From NCBI GenBank assembly GCA_014706295.1, contig JACSVZ010000002.1, positions 133,061,431-133,125,430 on the forward strand: a stretch of 64,000 nucleotides of DNA, given 5' to 3'. The position numbers and the translations under genes were made by a program. Below, piece by piece: positions 38,202 through 50,520 of the stretch. The notes beneath the pieces were generated by a model. It was given only the letters and a program-made list of their open reading frames with translations, was not told the origin of the DNA and searched no databases. The number at the start of each line of letters is the position of its first letter. Position 1 is the first letter of the stretch. The stretch comes from Lycocorax pyrrhopterus obiensis. Its lineage: Eukaryota > Chordata > Aves > Passeriformes > Paradisaeidae.

Positions 38202-38852
38202 CTAAGACAAAAGACTTCATGATTGCAAAGAAAACCAAAAAATCTCTTCAATACTAATAGAACATTTCATGAGCAGTTTTCAAAACCTAAGAGGCTAATT
38301 AGTTAGTGTGGAAAGAGCTATAAAAGAGCCCACGGGGGGTTTTTTTTGTGGATTTTTTTCATTTTCTAAATTAAATTTATTTTTTCTTACATACAATTTT
38401 TGAAGCAATTATCTTTTCAAGCTCCATACTGACACTGGTAATAGTCTTGATTTTTAATTAGGTTAAATTAGAACCTCCTTTATCTGGCCTGCACATGCAC
38501 ATTTTGTCTCCACTGGTCATTAAAGCAGAAACAGCACAAAGTCTGAAGTAGTAAACTACTTCTAAAGTACGGCAGTTTAAAGTTTACTGAATTTATTAAA
38601 GTTTGAAGAAGCACAAAAAGTTGTAGTTTCATAGCCAGAATCATGTTCTTCACGTTGACAGATCTGGAAGAAAAGGCATCAAGCATAATATGTTAACATT
38701 TTGCCCAAATAGATTTTTTACTCTTGATGAGTGCAGCTAGTATTTAGTCACAGTTCCAGATCATCTCTTTGTACTGTGCACCCATAACCTCCAAGTGGAA
38801 GACTTTGAGTCAGAGAGAAGGATCCCAGCCACAGGAGTCCTCAGCAAAAGAA

Positions 38853-39303
38853 AGCTGTGGACCTGTTAGAGTGAGTCCAGAGGATGACCATGAAGATGAT
38901 CCAAGGGCTGGAGCACCTCTCCTATGAAGAGAGGCTGACAGAGTTAAGGACAAGAGAAGGTCCAGGGAGACCTTAGAGGCCTTTCAGTACCTAAAGGGGG
39001 CTTAAAAAAAGAGGGAGAACTTGTTACATAGGTGGCTACTGATAGGACAAGGAAGAATTTATTTAAACTGAAAGAGGGCAGGTTTAGCTTAGGTATTAGG
39101 AAGAATTTCTTTACTGTGAGGATGGTGAGGCACTGGAACCGTTTGCCAGAGAAGTTACAGCTGTCTCATCCCTGGAAACGTTCAAGGCCAGATTGGATGG
39201 TGCTTTGAGCAACCTGGTAGAAGGTGTCCTTGCCCATGGCAGGGGGCTTGGAACTTGATGATCTTCAGGTCCCTTCCAATCCAACCCGATTCTATGATGA
39301 TTC
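38853..39303 (+). mobile_element. CR1 LINE, 5'-truncated 3' end (least diverged copy here)
   Basis: About 450 bp of CR1 starting at GCTGTGGACCTGTTAGAGTG. It continues through GGAGCACCTCTCCTATGAAG, the CCTTAGAGGCCTTTCAGTAC and TCTTTACTGTGAGGATGGTG segments and CTCATCCCTGGAAACGTTCA, to a CCCTTCCAATCCAACCCGAT tail and TCTATGATGATT. It is closer to an intact CR1 3' end than the intron copies. No intact ORF2 is present. Confidence 0.93.
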
Positions 39304-40001
39304 AGGGACTTAATCCAGTCTTCTTCCTTAGTGGATGCCAGAACTGATGTCTGCAATTCTCCAGGACCAAGAATGAAGTGGTTTGTTTTCCTTACATGAT
39401 GGCAGTTGGAATGATACTGTTTAAAAATTCTTATCAGATTTTGTTTGGCTTAGCCATATCTAATGCCCTTTCAATGATGTGATTTGCAATTTGAAGGAAA
39501 TCATAGAGTCTAAACTTGTAGAGGTGGTGATGAGCACGCTGTAGGATAACTGCTAACTTCAAAGGGAGGAACCCCTAGAGGAGCCAGATGTTCAGAGTGG
39601 GATTACATTACTTCAGTCTTACTCATCCTTTCCATTGTTCCAACCAGTGGAAACTATCCTTTAAAGTCATAATTTGGGTCTTAATGCATGACTGACCTGG
39701 ATTTGGCAAGAGGAACTCCAGTCTTAAATCCAAAAGCAATGGTATCTCTTAGGTTCATGAGAACTGTGAGTCAGATAATCTAACTGTAGTAGGACCTTAA
39801 GATAACCAACAGGATAGCCAGAGATAGAGGAGAGGGTCTTCTAAGAGCTTCTCTCAAGCTGTTATATACAGATGGAGCAACTGACAGCTACTGACTTGAG
39901 CAAAAACGTTCCAAGGAGTACCACAATTTTCTGCCTAAACTTCTGAACATGACAGTTACTCTCTCAAAGGTCCAAATTTATAGCAGACACATACGCACTT
40001 G

Positions 40002-40030
40002 CGTGTGTATATATATATGTGTGTGTGTAT
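40002..40030. repeat. (TG)n/(TA)n compound microsatellite
   Basis: GTGTGTATATATATATGTGTGTGTGT-type tract of about 29 bp in the intergenic region. Confidence 0.9.
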
Positions 40031-43000
40031 TACATTAAAACACACTGTTACACCTTCCATTCTTACTTAGGTACTTTAATCTAAATAGTACCTATTTCAA
40101 ACAATCCTAGGAATCATTCTAGTTCTCACCTTCCCTTGCCCCAAATTACAGTTATTAAAAAATTGTAAGGCTTTCAATAAGACTTTGCATATCACTTGAC
40201 TCATAAAACTTGGCAAGACAGTCATATGCTCACTTATTCAAGCTAAGACATAAACCGTGTGCTATGTTAAGAGTGCCGGGGATTTACAAGGCTCTAGACG
40301 TCCCCAAGATGAACAAGAACTTTTTAGTTCTGAAGTGTGTACAAAATATGCATGTAAATTAGAACTCAAAGAAAATTTAATTTTGTAGTTTCCATTTACA
40401 AGGGTATTTTATAGACCATTCTAGTCTACTCTGACAAAGCCACCTTTATTTGAAATCCCATACACAAATGTTTCCTTATTTGTAAAAGCAAACCTGTATT
40501 AAACCGCTCAAAAGACAGAGCAAGTGCATTTCAAGACTTTGTGCATATTCCTGAAGATGTACCTTAGTATATTCAAGTAATATAAACTAAAATAAAATGT
40601 CCTAAATTTAATAATTCAGTATTTTAATTGGACCTTGTGGTAGGGTGATATCCTGTAGTGAAGAAAGATGTATTACATTTTTGTTTTAGCATTTCCCCAT
40701 CTTTTAATTAAAATACAAGAAAATGTGAAAGGAAGATTAAAATTATGACATTCACATTCTGTCACCTATTCTTCAGAGAACATATCAACAGTACATTTTA
40801 CATCTTGTCATTAGAGCTACAGGAGTAAATTAAAGCCTGAGTGTCTAAATCCCATTTGCATCTTTCAATGCATCTGCCATGAATGACAGTGGGAGATTCA
40901 CAGCAGAAGAGATGTCCTCATATTCCCTGTTTCCCTGTAGCTACAGAGATCAGTGGGTTCCAATTAGAATGATCATTTGGAGGAGTATTTCAATATACCA
41001 AAAATACATTTAGGACTAGACTTAGTGGTTTTACATTTTAGTTCTTCACTGTGCCAGGCAATTCTGTATTTCATTTTTCCCTTTTAAGCTTTAGTCCTGC
41101 TATGTTATGCTGCTTATTTATTGACATGATTTTTTGAATATATTCCTGTTAGGCTTGTAGAAGTCTTTGACACACTCCAAGTGAGCAGTACCACAATAAC
41201 ACTGAAATATTTTCATGGCAATATTCAGAGACTTTTTGAGTTAGAGGCTGTGTCATGAACTGCAGGAATTAGCATTGTTCCTCAAAGTGAATGAAATTCC
41301 ACTAAAATCAGATTTTCCTGAAATCATTCTTGGACCAAGCTTCAGATTTTCTGTTTGTAAAAAGTTCAAGCATTTGATGAAATTTCACCTGTCTGCAAAC
41401 AGACATCTGGCTTTTTTTCCCCACTGGAAAAAAAGTGATAGTGGGTAATAGACAAAGACTTTTGTTTATTTGCTACAGAACAGCTGCTCCTAATCTACCT
41501 TGGACTCACACTGGTATTGCAGTATCAAGGAGGATGTAAGCAAACAAACAAGAGGACAATGAGATCCTGAAGGGCAGATTTTAACACCAGAAAACCCAGT
41601 AGTAGTGGATTCGGATGCAATTTGATGCAATATCAATGTAGTTCACTGCAGTCATTTATTACATTGTCCTTTAGCTCCAAGTATGCAGAATAGTTTACTA
41701 CTGAGCCTGCATAATTGCATTGCAGGAGATATCTGGGCTCCTGGAAATGCTGGCAGCAGGGATCATTTTCGTGTGAACTAGCATGTGAGGCTCTTAAAAT
41801 TCAGAAAGACATTTTATTATTTTTCACAGTTACTTGTTTATTCATGACTGTCCAGGGCCAAAGGGTAAAGACACAGGCTCTGTCAGCACTAAACCCTCTA
41901 TCACTATCTGCAATCCTGTCCCTGATGACTGGCCTGTGTCACAGAAAGCCAGCTAGCTGACACTGCAGCACCCATCTCTCATTTTACTCCCCTGTGTGCC
42001 CTCCTCCCCCTCCTTATTCACCATAGATCTAGAGCTGGAAGGATAAAAATTGAGGGGAAGCCAATACTTCCTCACACTTAATCTGTATGTCCAGAGACAG
42101 TATACACTCTGTCCGTGCTGTTAATCTCTAAATCCCCTAAACAGATAAAGCTTTCTAGAAAAGCTGCTGTAGACACCACGGAGAAGATAAAACTCACTTG
42201 GTTCCTTCCTTGGAAGACTCCAACTTCCTAGCCTGAATGTGGACATAAAGTGCAGGAACAAATCCTGGCAATTTCTTCCTGTAGGAGGAGATAAAACCTG
42301 ATGAAAAGAGGGACAGAACTATAAAACTTAATTCCAGCAATCTGAGGCATAAAGAAACCTATGAAGACAACCTCCCACTCAGCTGCTGTTGGGCTGTTTG
42401 CAGGGAACATCCTGGCTTTTCCTGACCAGGCCCAGTACAGACAGGGTGCTTGTTGCTCTAGGGACTGAAATGTTCTTGACAAAGGAAAGGTCACTGAAAG
42501 GTCCACATACTGCTGCAAATTTTCTGTAGACTCTTAGTTACTCATTTCTTGCTCTTCTAACTAGTAGTGCAGAGAAGTGGAACTTATATATTTCAGTTTG
42601 CTGACTCCTTCAACTGCCCATTAAACAGACCTAGACTAAAGTATCACTTTCAGTACAGACAATTCTGCATAGGATAATCCAGCCTACCTGTGGGATCTAC
42701 TTAGCTCTGTGACAATTTGTGACATTTAGGCTTTGCCAGAAAAGAAAAAAAGGAAGGTCAAGAGTAATAGAAGATGGGAGTGCTGCTGACAGGACGTCCA
42801 TGGAAGCTGGCACAAACTGGCACTAAATCAAGAGATCACTTCTTGACTCGGCTCCAGTTATCCTCCCTGACCTTGTGAAAAAACAAGGTTTTTCTGAGTC
42901 TGAGTTTCCAAGGTAAAGAATGAGGTAGTACTCTTTTACCCACCATTTTCTTTAAACTGAGAAGATTTTGATGGTGGATGTCTCACTGCATAAATGTACA

Positions 43001-43458
43001 GTGCCCATAATTCAAAGATTCTAAGCATGCTACAGTGTGTTTGGGAAACTGAATTGAAAAACTGTCTTTGTAAAATATAATTCATGAAATGTATGTCTGG
43101 AAATCCAGCAGGCTCTTAGTATAACTCATTAGTAAAAAGCCTATTCATCTGCCTTCTTTTAAAAAAACAAGGACATACAAAAGCAAAAGACATATCCATG
43201 AAGTAGAAATTCACAGAGAGTAGAGATGCAAAGGTAAGGCCTCTGATTCATTTTACTGCAGCCATTAAGGTTCATTTCTTGTGAAATTCTTCCTATGTGT
43301 AGATGTGCACCAAAGACCTGGAAATCTCTTGAGTGAAATTTATAGTTGCAAATTGCTTGCAAATTAGATTTCACTGGAATATCAAGCGGCCCTCCCCCTT
43401 TATTTTAATTCCTCCAAGAAATGCGCTAGCCTACATAAGGTATATACAAACATTTTTG

Positions 43459-43479
43459 ATATATGTATATATATATATG
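43459..43479. repeat. (TA)n microsatellite
   Basis: About 21 bp of alternating TA with one G interruption. Confidence 0.85.
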
Positions 43480-44270
43480 CATAATTCATACGTTGCATGA
43501 AAAAGTACTTTAAACTGTAGTGCATTCAAAAGTGAATAAATTTTAACAATAGATGCACAAACAGCCTTTATTCTGTATTTGTACTTTCTCATTACATAGG
43601 ACTCCAAATAATAAGGGAGTATTTATTCTCCTGCTATTCTTAGGTGGCTAGCAGATAATATTCCCATCATCAAATGGTTTATTTTTTAAACCTGTTGCTG
43701 ATCTGTTCAACAGACTGCTCAAAAGCTATATGTCTGGGGTAGAAACCCCTTGACTAATAATTATAATTAAGTAATGAAGATTATGTCACTGCATCTGGTG
43801 ATTTGGCAGGTAAGGGAATACATGAAGAAACAGAATATATAAGGATGAGCCAGTCTCGAAGATATGCATCCTGTACTCTTCAGGGTATTCACTAATCAAA
43901 TTACTGTATGACTTGTAATTATATTTTGTAAGTTAAAGGAGAGACAGAATTATATCTAAGGGATTGGAAATGAAAAGATAGACTGATTAACTTTTTTGTT
44001 ATATATAAAGAAGTAGTAGTAATTACAATTTGCTAAACATACCTTGAACTATCATAAATTTAATTAAAATCATAAATAAGAACATCTATAAATATCTACA
44101 TCAGTGAGGACTAATAACAATTCAAAGGATGCAGATGCAAAGGCATATGACACCTTAATGTTTTAGGTCAGAATTTCATTAGTTTATTAGATACAGCTAT
44201 AAAATCTTATGGGACTTTAGGAGTTATGGAAAGAGGAGAAATTCCATGGTCAACAGCAATATGAGTTTGA

Positions 44271-44412
44271 GATCACAGATTCACAGAATAGTCTGAGTCA
44301 GGAGGGACCCACAAGGATCATCAAGTCCAACTCTTAAGTAAATGGCTCGTATGGGAATTGAACATACAACCTTCCTGTTATTAGCACCATACTCTAACAA
44401 GCTGAGCCTAGT
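44271..44412 (-). mobile_element. tRNA-Ile-derived SINE with CR1-like tail (TguSINE1-like)
   Basis: On the minus strand the element starts near 44412 with a degraded tRNA body. The A-box region reads TAGGCTCAGC-TTGTTAGAG, the anticodon arm reads TGGTGCTAATAAC (AAT anticodon context of tRNA-Ile), and a B-box-like TGTTCAATTCCC follows. This runs directly into a CR1-like 3' segment (AGTTGGACTTGATGATCCTT, then GGGTCCCTCCTGA, then ATTCTGTGAATCTGTGAT). A tRNA-Ile head on a CR1 tail is the structure described for passerine SINEs. The tRNA part is too degraded to be a working tRNA gene. The subfamily name is from memory and needs a library match. Confidence 0.85.
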
Positions 44413-45487
44413 TAAATACAGAGAAAGCCTTCATAAAAAAATTATTTCAAATTTAACAGAAATTTTCAAGAAAATTTTCTAGTTAGCTTGAAATAGCATG
44501 GGTGGAATTCTACATGAATTTGAAGTCAACAACAAAAGACCCATGAACTCCTGTGGGAGGCAGACAATTTTTTGCACTATTTTATTCAACATAAATTTTT
44601 TACACTGCATTTATCGCTGTGGTCTCTGAGTATTTTGCAGGGCATTAGGGTGATGAGTACCATGTATCAGCTGCTCAGCTGCTCCCTTGAGGCAAAGTGA
44701 AGGTGTGGTGGGTGGTGCGCTTTTCTCCAGAAGTGAAATGGAAAGATCCCGCTAGGTTACTCCAGTGCTTCTTTATGAGAAAACTGCAGTGGATGTGGTT
44801 GCAGGAGGTGAAGTATATCTGGAATCAGGCACATATGCTCTGTGACTATCACACGGATTTGGCCACTGAAACGAGCTCTGTAATGATGCCAGTGTAGAGA
44901 CGCTGCCAGGACAAAGGTCTAAGGCCATATCCGTACATCTCCTCACCAGCTTGGCTGTATGTGCTCTTATACCAAGGTCTGAGCAGTGCTAGCAATGAGG
45001 AGCGCAGGGATAACGGAATGTGCAATCACATTTCACTTTCACAGCATTACACTGCGAGTCTTTCATCTGCTGGGTTATCTGACCTATATTTCATCCTCTC
45101 CAAAGTAACTTAATTTCTAAGATTCTTCCTCTTTGTACATTTTTAATTCAGAAGAGTTGCTTGTACTGGTTATCGTGCAGGACCTCTGAGTTTTACCACA
45201 GGTGGAATACTATCTACGTTTATTTAGCTTGCTCAGCAAACAGTTCTTTAAGAGTAATTATTGACAAATTAAAGAAGTCAAGTTAACTGCTGCAGGGATA
45301 CAAAGGGATCACACAGAGCGTCTTAATCAGAAAAATACTGTTTGAAATAAGACGTCATCAAAGACTGGTAAATTGAAAAACCTAAAACACCTGTTAGATA
45401 ACCCATTTACCATTTGATCTACTGTCATAATTCTTAAGGAAAAAAAAAATCCTGAAACAAAACCACAAACCCAAAATGCTTCCGTAG
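44413..45487. other. Intergenic DNA between SINE and solo LTR
   Basis: About 1.1 kb of unique sequence. The 66-codon frame at 44697 has no recognisable features. Nothing else is supported. Confidence 0.7.
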
Positions 45488-45747
45488 CTGGTTGTAGTGG
45501 GTTGACCCTGAGTTGATGGACAGTTTTTTAGACTAATGACACTTCTCGCAATTTACCTATTTAAACCACGTGGAAAGGTGGGAATTTTCCTTTCGTTCCA
45601 GCTCGCCTGCGGGAAGGTGGGGGGGCCTCAGAGCCTCCGGGCCCCGCCCCGCCGGGCCGGGCCGGGTCCCTGCCCCGCTCCCTTTTCCCAACGCCCCGGC
45701 ACGGACCCTGGGTCGCTGGGAGGGGGAACTGTGCTAGAGCTGCAGGC

Positions 45748-45844
45748 AGCTAAAGCCAGCCATGGACTGCCACACAGCTAAAGCCAGCCATGGACTGCCT
45801 CACAGCTAAAGCCAGCCATGGACTGCCACACAGCTAAACCCAAT
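45748..45844 (+). repeat. 28-bp tandem repeat inside the 1.3-kb solo LTR
   Basis: Three near-identical 28-bp units beginning AGCTAAAGCCAGCCATGG (45748-45775, 45776-45803, 45804-45831) and a partial fourth from 45832. Units differ at one base (CCACAC versus CCTCAC). The position in the U3-like half suggests an enhancer-type repeat, but that role is inferred. Confidence 0.92.
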
Positions 45845-46039
45845 CGGCGCGGCCTCGTGAGACCGGCGGGTCCCTGTCCTCACCACACGGAGCCGGCGGA
45901 GCCTCCTCTCTGCAGTCAGCACACTTCGTGCCGAACTGAAGAAGACACCATGCAGCCAGAAGCACAGAGAGCGAGGCTTTTTCTCTCGTAAAGCCTGAAC
46001 AAAAACACTCTCCAACGTGGCGGCTTCACAGTCAGAGAG

Positions 46040-46120
46040 AAAGTGAGTCATGTGAGACGGAGCTGAAGATGGCGGCGGGAGAAAAGAGGGCGGCGCCGCG
46101 TTTTTCGCGCGTAGCTTAAA
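46040..46120 (+). promoter_or_regulatory. Promoter-like segment of the 1.3-kb LTR (AP-1 and YY1-type motifs)
   Basis: A perfect AP-1 motif TGAGTCA lies at 46044-46050, and a YY1-type AAGATGGCGGC lies at 46066-46076, followed by a CpG-dense stretch. AAGATGGCGGC is often found just downstream of transcription starts. The combination fits the U3/R part of an LTR promoter. Activity is unknown. Confidence 0.5.
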
Positions 46121-46816
46121 AGTACTTCTTGCATGCCGTGGTAAGAAACTGTAATACCACAAACTGTTTGTCTCTTTAATCTATCTGAAGTACATGGGGG
46201 GATGGAGAATTCACGTGTGGCCCGTGAAGATTGTGAAGAGTACCTATGCTAGGCTATATAGAAGCAGTGAAAGGCTTTTAGAGACTTGTGACGAAGAAAG
46301 CCTTTGTGTTCAGGCCAAAATAACTCATCCTTAAAAAGATTAATAACCCCATGTGTTTGGCAGTGTGAAGGAACTGTGAGATTTTTCATGGGAGAGATGT
46401 TTTACACCACAGCAGATTGTTTCTTTCCGGGCGAGTCTGCTGTTGGTGGCAGTTCGCGAACCAGGTGAAGCAAGAGAAAACCCTTTTTTCCTTAAGCATA
46501 AGAAAGAGACTTTTCAAGAACTGCAGCTCTGACTGAAATCCCATGTTCTGTTATCCTTTTTGTGAGTTGAGTAGGAGAGAAGTGCTGGAGGAGGGGGGAG
46601 GTTTGCCTTAAATTTCTTGGGTTTTTTTTACTTTTAATTCTATTGTAATAAAACTCTTTTTTTGTATCACAGCTGTTTAAGGTTTGTGCCTGCTTTGTTT
46701 TTCTCTTAATTCTTATCTCACAGAAAGAAAATAAGTAAGTAATAGATAATTTAAACTGAACCAGTACATTTAATTGGTGTTTCCGCCTGGTTTTGAACTG
46801 AACCCAATACACTGGT

Positions 46817-49303
46817 CACTGGTGGAATACAGAAGATAGAATTTCAGTAATCAGGTGATACGAAATTATGGAAATAAAAAAATAAAATAAATAGCCCGTT
46901 TCTTAATTTCAGTAGAGTCTAATGTTATCCAAATGAAAACGTCTGAAATTACATCTTTCTAATAAATACTCAGTTTAAATAGCGTACTTACAGATTATAT
47001 TGCTAACTCTAGGGAACACTTAAATAACAGATCAGACATGTGCTATTTTATTTGAAGAGTACTCATTATACATCTGATATAGCATTTCCTGAAATGCTGT
47101 TCTTCCTCCATCTGAATACAAAGAAAACAGATTTTTTTTTCCAGTGTAACAGGCAACATTTTATAAAAGAATTCAAGGCTAAACATTCAACAAAGTCTCA
47201 TTACAATGCAAGAAAAGTAAACACCATAATTGTTGTTACAATTACGAAAACATTCAGCTTGTGTGTCATGCACTCCCTGCAAGAAAAAATAAGTTCAGCA
47301 TTATGTAAACAACAGTGTCCTTATCTGTAGGAAAGCTAGGGAAAGTCACACCTTGAAAATTTTCAATGTAAAGGAGCTATTGAGGTTGTCTCCTCCCCTC
47401 CAGTCATACACTATTTTAAAAGTCAGTATTTCTAAAACTGGCAGCTACAATTAAATCTTAGTTACTATATTAAAATAATAAATAACTTCAGTATCAAAGC
47501 TATAACTCAGTCCGTTGACTACTACTAAATATTGATATTTTAGTTGTGAAATAAGGTCTGATTTTCTTTGGATAGCTCTTAAAAATACAAAAACTTCTAT
47601 TCATTATAAATACACATAATGTATTCAGTCTCAGAATTAAAACAGTATCAAAGTAACACCACAGTTAGGATTTTAACTTAAATTCTTTAACTTCCTTCTA
47701 AAAACAGTAAAATGTTAGATGCTACCAGCTTAAAAAGAAAATTTTTGTCAGTATAGGTCATCAATACTATTACCAAGCAAGATATTTACTTCAGTTCTCT
47801 TGTTGAAGTTTCCCATATATTGACCAGCAGAAGTCTCTTTGCTTCCCCAGAAAATTTCACATTCACCCTTGATTTAAACTCTGCAATATTTTCTCTTAAA
47901 TGATCCAGTTGTGTTTTTTAAAGATCTGGATTTATAATACTTTTGCATAAAATTAAATAGCCCCCACTGATATATTTTGAATGCTGGGGATCTCAGAACT
48001 GTTAGCAGTGATGGTCCATACCAAAATTTCATCTGTGCACATGCACATTTCTTCCCAAACATGGTATTCATATTCCTTTCTAAATTCACATGTGAAAAGG
48101 GTCTTCCTATTCATTTTGAAGGGATGCCTTGTGTAATGTAAGCATAAACATATATGAAGAAATTCCATAAACAAATCAACTGGAACAGGCAGTATCATAC
48201 TTTTCTTATACTTTCCGCAGGTGCTAGCCATAATATGCACAAAATGAAACAAATATTCACAGGGCCAGAGCACAGCTAAGCCTCATGGACCAGCAGACAG
48301 ACTGACGGCAGATATGTGCATCTTTGATCCAAGGCCAAAGGGAAGAATGACAGGAGGGTGGAGCCATCACTCCAAAGACCCATGTCTGCAGTTGTGTGGG
48401 GAAGGAGAATGCTGAGCTCCCAAGGTGAAAGTCACTGTGAAGGACAGCTTGGAAAATGTGAGGAAGTGAACTGGATATTTGGTCTTAGTAAGTCCACAGA
48501 AGCAGGACACTGTGTAGATTCCTTTGTAAATAAACTGAATTTCTCTAAAGAAAGACCTTATTGTAAAAATCAATTTCCCCTACCAGCAGACTAATTGAGC
48601 ACAGCTCTGAATACTGGCTGAATACTTGAGTCAAAAAGCAACAAGATAAAGCTTTGAGCATGGTAGAAAAGTTACTAAAAGAATCTTTTCAAGCCAATTC
48701 TGAAACATTACACAACTTATTTCTTCTTCAGCCTTATCCCCAACACTCACTGTCACCATTCTCAGAGGTTCCTTTCTTACTGCCAGTATTGAAAAGCCTA
48801 AACACTAGAAAGAGTCTGCCTTTATACAGCAAATTTCTTTCAAGCCTCCTCAGGTTTCAAAGCAAAGTCCAAATACAGATGATGTGGGAAAATCACCTCT
48901 AACAAACTGAAAATTGATGGCAAATAAATAGGCGGAGGCATAAAAGGAAACCTTATCTCTTACTAAACTTTATCTTTGCTTCAATGTGGAAGGCGGATAC
49001 CAGTTCTCATTGTTTTTAACGGAGAGGTATTTAAAAGCCTGTGTTGGCACAGAAGGGTGAAGAATCAGGAGAGATTCCAGCTAAGCAGTGGCTGGACTCA
49101 TTTTCAACTTCCTTCCTCTAGCTCACAAACCCCAAAATTTCTCTCCATACCTAATGTCGTTATGTAAAAGCATAAGACTTTCTTCTTAACACCCCAATAC
49201 ACAATTAGGCTGGGTAACTTAGAAGATGCTATGCACATAAATGTGCCTATGCTTTTTTGATAAAGTCTTGAAAAAATATTATTATTAAATAAGCCTATGT
49301 GTC
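46817..49303. other. Intergenic DNA between two LTRs
   Basis: AT-rich unique sequence. Short open frames on both strands show no conserved motif. No RNA gene or transposon recognised. Confidence 0.7.
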
Positions 49304-49945
49304 TGTCTTGGGGTGACTCTATCATGTGTATCCCCTATCATGCTCTATGCCCAAAAAGTAATATTGTGCCTTTTCTGTGCCTTTAAACTGAGCTTGAGGG
49401 AAAAAAAAACGAACGAACTTTTCAAAGCAGCTTCTCAAGGACACAGAGATTACACTCCTCTGCGTTCTCTGGCTGCGGGTAGCGGAGAGGGAGCACCCTG
49501 CTTGCTTTCCTTCAGCCAGCTGGTTTTTTTTTTCCCCTCTTGGCGTGAGACGGAGAGCTGAACTTTGTTTCCTGGGACTTTGGTTTTTTCCCTTCTTCTC
49601 TTCTGAACTGTTTCAACAACATCAGAACACATCAGGAAAATTTTCTCCCCGAGGCCCGGGGGGTGGGCCCATGCCCTCACCGACCAGCTCCGAAGAGGAG
49701 AGAGACCACACCTACAGAAGGACTCTGAAATCTTCCCAGGTTTCTCTCTATAGCAAGAGATTACATTTCATTATTTAGCATCATTATCCTTTTCCTGTGT
49801 GTTTGTTAAAATAAATAGTTTTTATCTCTTTCACTTTCCTTCGAGGAAAAATTTCCTTTTTTCCCGAACCCTGTGGGGGGAAGGGTGGTTGTAACCTGGT
49901 TTTCTCTCAGGGGGTATATTACTAGATTTTGGCCAAACCGGAACA
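49304..49945 (+). mobile_element. Solo LTR, about 0.64 kb, second ERV family
   Basis: Begins TGTCTTGGGGTGACTC and ends AAACCGGAACA, giving a short TGT...ACA inverted terminus. An AATAAA signal (ATAAAATAAATAGTT) lies near 49811, followed by a T- and G-rich stretch as in an R/U5 region. Flanks GTGTC and GTCCT do not form a clear target duplication, so the boundaries are less certain. No retroviral coding sequence is present. The short open frames across it are not convincing. Confidence 0.7.
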
Positions 49946-50520
49946 GTCCTTGTGCTTTATGCCAAAATTAAGCAGACTGTCATGTAACAGTCAAAAGAGT
50001 TCAACATCACACATAGGGATTTAATGGGAACAAAAGATCTCCCACATACAGATGTGAACACTAAGCAACTTCACCAAGTGCAGTAAAATTAATCCCTGTA
50101 ATTTAGGCAGTTTATGTCTTTTTAAATTTATGGATATGTCTTCAATCTTGAGACAATTGTATAAAACTTCATTTGTAATGAGTGTTGTTCATTTGACTAC
50201 ATGAAAGTACATTTCATTAATGAAAGGCTTCCTCTTACTCAGAATCACATATTTTGAGTTTGGGGCCATAGATAAATAACAGTGTACACAAGCTAAATGA
50301 AAGTAACACTTGCACTGTGAATTATTTTCTTTTCCCTCTTGCTGGAAGCATTCCCTCCCTCCCTGCTAGTAACCATAAATCTTTCGCTGTACTGCTCTGT
50401 TAACTTTAATAAGAAGTACAGCACAGTAGCCAGTGCTGGCTTTCACTTGCTGTAGCTGAATGTTAAGCAGCATTGCAAAATGTTAAGTTGCAAGATAACT
50501 GAATAGTTTTTTTAAGTCTT
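49946..50520. other. Intergenic spacer between two LTRs
   Basis: About 575 bp of AT-rich sequence separating the 49304 and 50521 LTRs. Nothing recognisable. Confidence 0.7.

Larger units (their letters stand above)
33011..38852. other. Intergenic DNA upstream of LRP12, proximal part
   Basis: Apart from the CR1 copy at 33577-33840 and the A-rich tract at 38165, this is unique AT-rich sequence. No exon, RNA gene or further transposon is recognisable, and open frames are short and unconvincing. Distal enhancers of LRP12 could lie here but cannot be identified without alignment. Confidence 0.75.
39304..44270. other. Intergenic DNA between CR1 and SINE copies
   Basis: AT-rich sequence with two short microsatellites. 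No gene, RNA or transposon recognised. The open frames at 41715-41960 and 42228-42518 have no recognisable domain and no splice context I would trust. Confidence 0.75.
45493..46811 (+). mobile_element. Solo LTR, 1.3 kb, with perfect 5-bp target duplication
   Basis: Starts TGTAGTGGGTTGACCC and ends GAACCCAATACA; the outer 11 bases form an inverted repeat with one mismatch. It is flanked on both sides by CTGGT (45488-45492 and 46812-46816), a perfect 5-bp target site duplication, which sets the boundaries precisely and suggests an ERVL-like integrase. The interior holds a GC-rich block (about 45600-45720), 28-bp tandem repeats, a promoter-like segment near 46040-46120 and an AATAAA polyadenylation signal near 46649. 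The signal suggests plus orientation. No internal retroviral genes remain. The termini resemble those of the LTRs at 22481 and 50521, but the interior differs. Confidence 0.9.

Noticed and set aside
44340..44412. A tRNA-Ile gene on the minus strand
   Set aside because: The body is degraded in the A and B boxes and stems and runs straight into a CR1-like tail, so it is the head of a SINE and not a tRNA gene.
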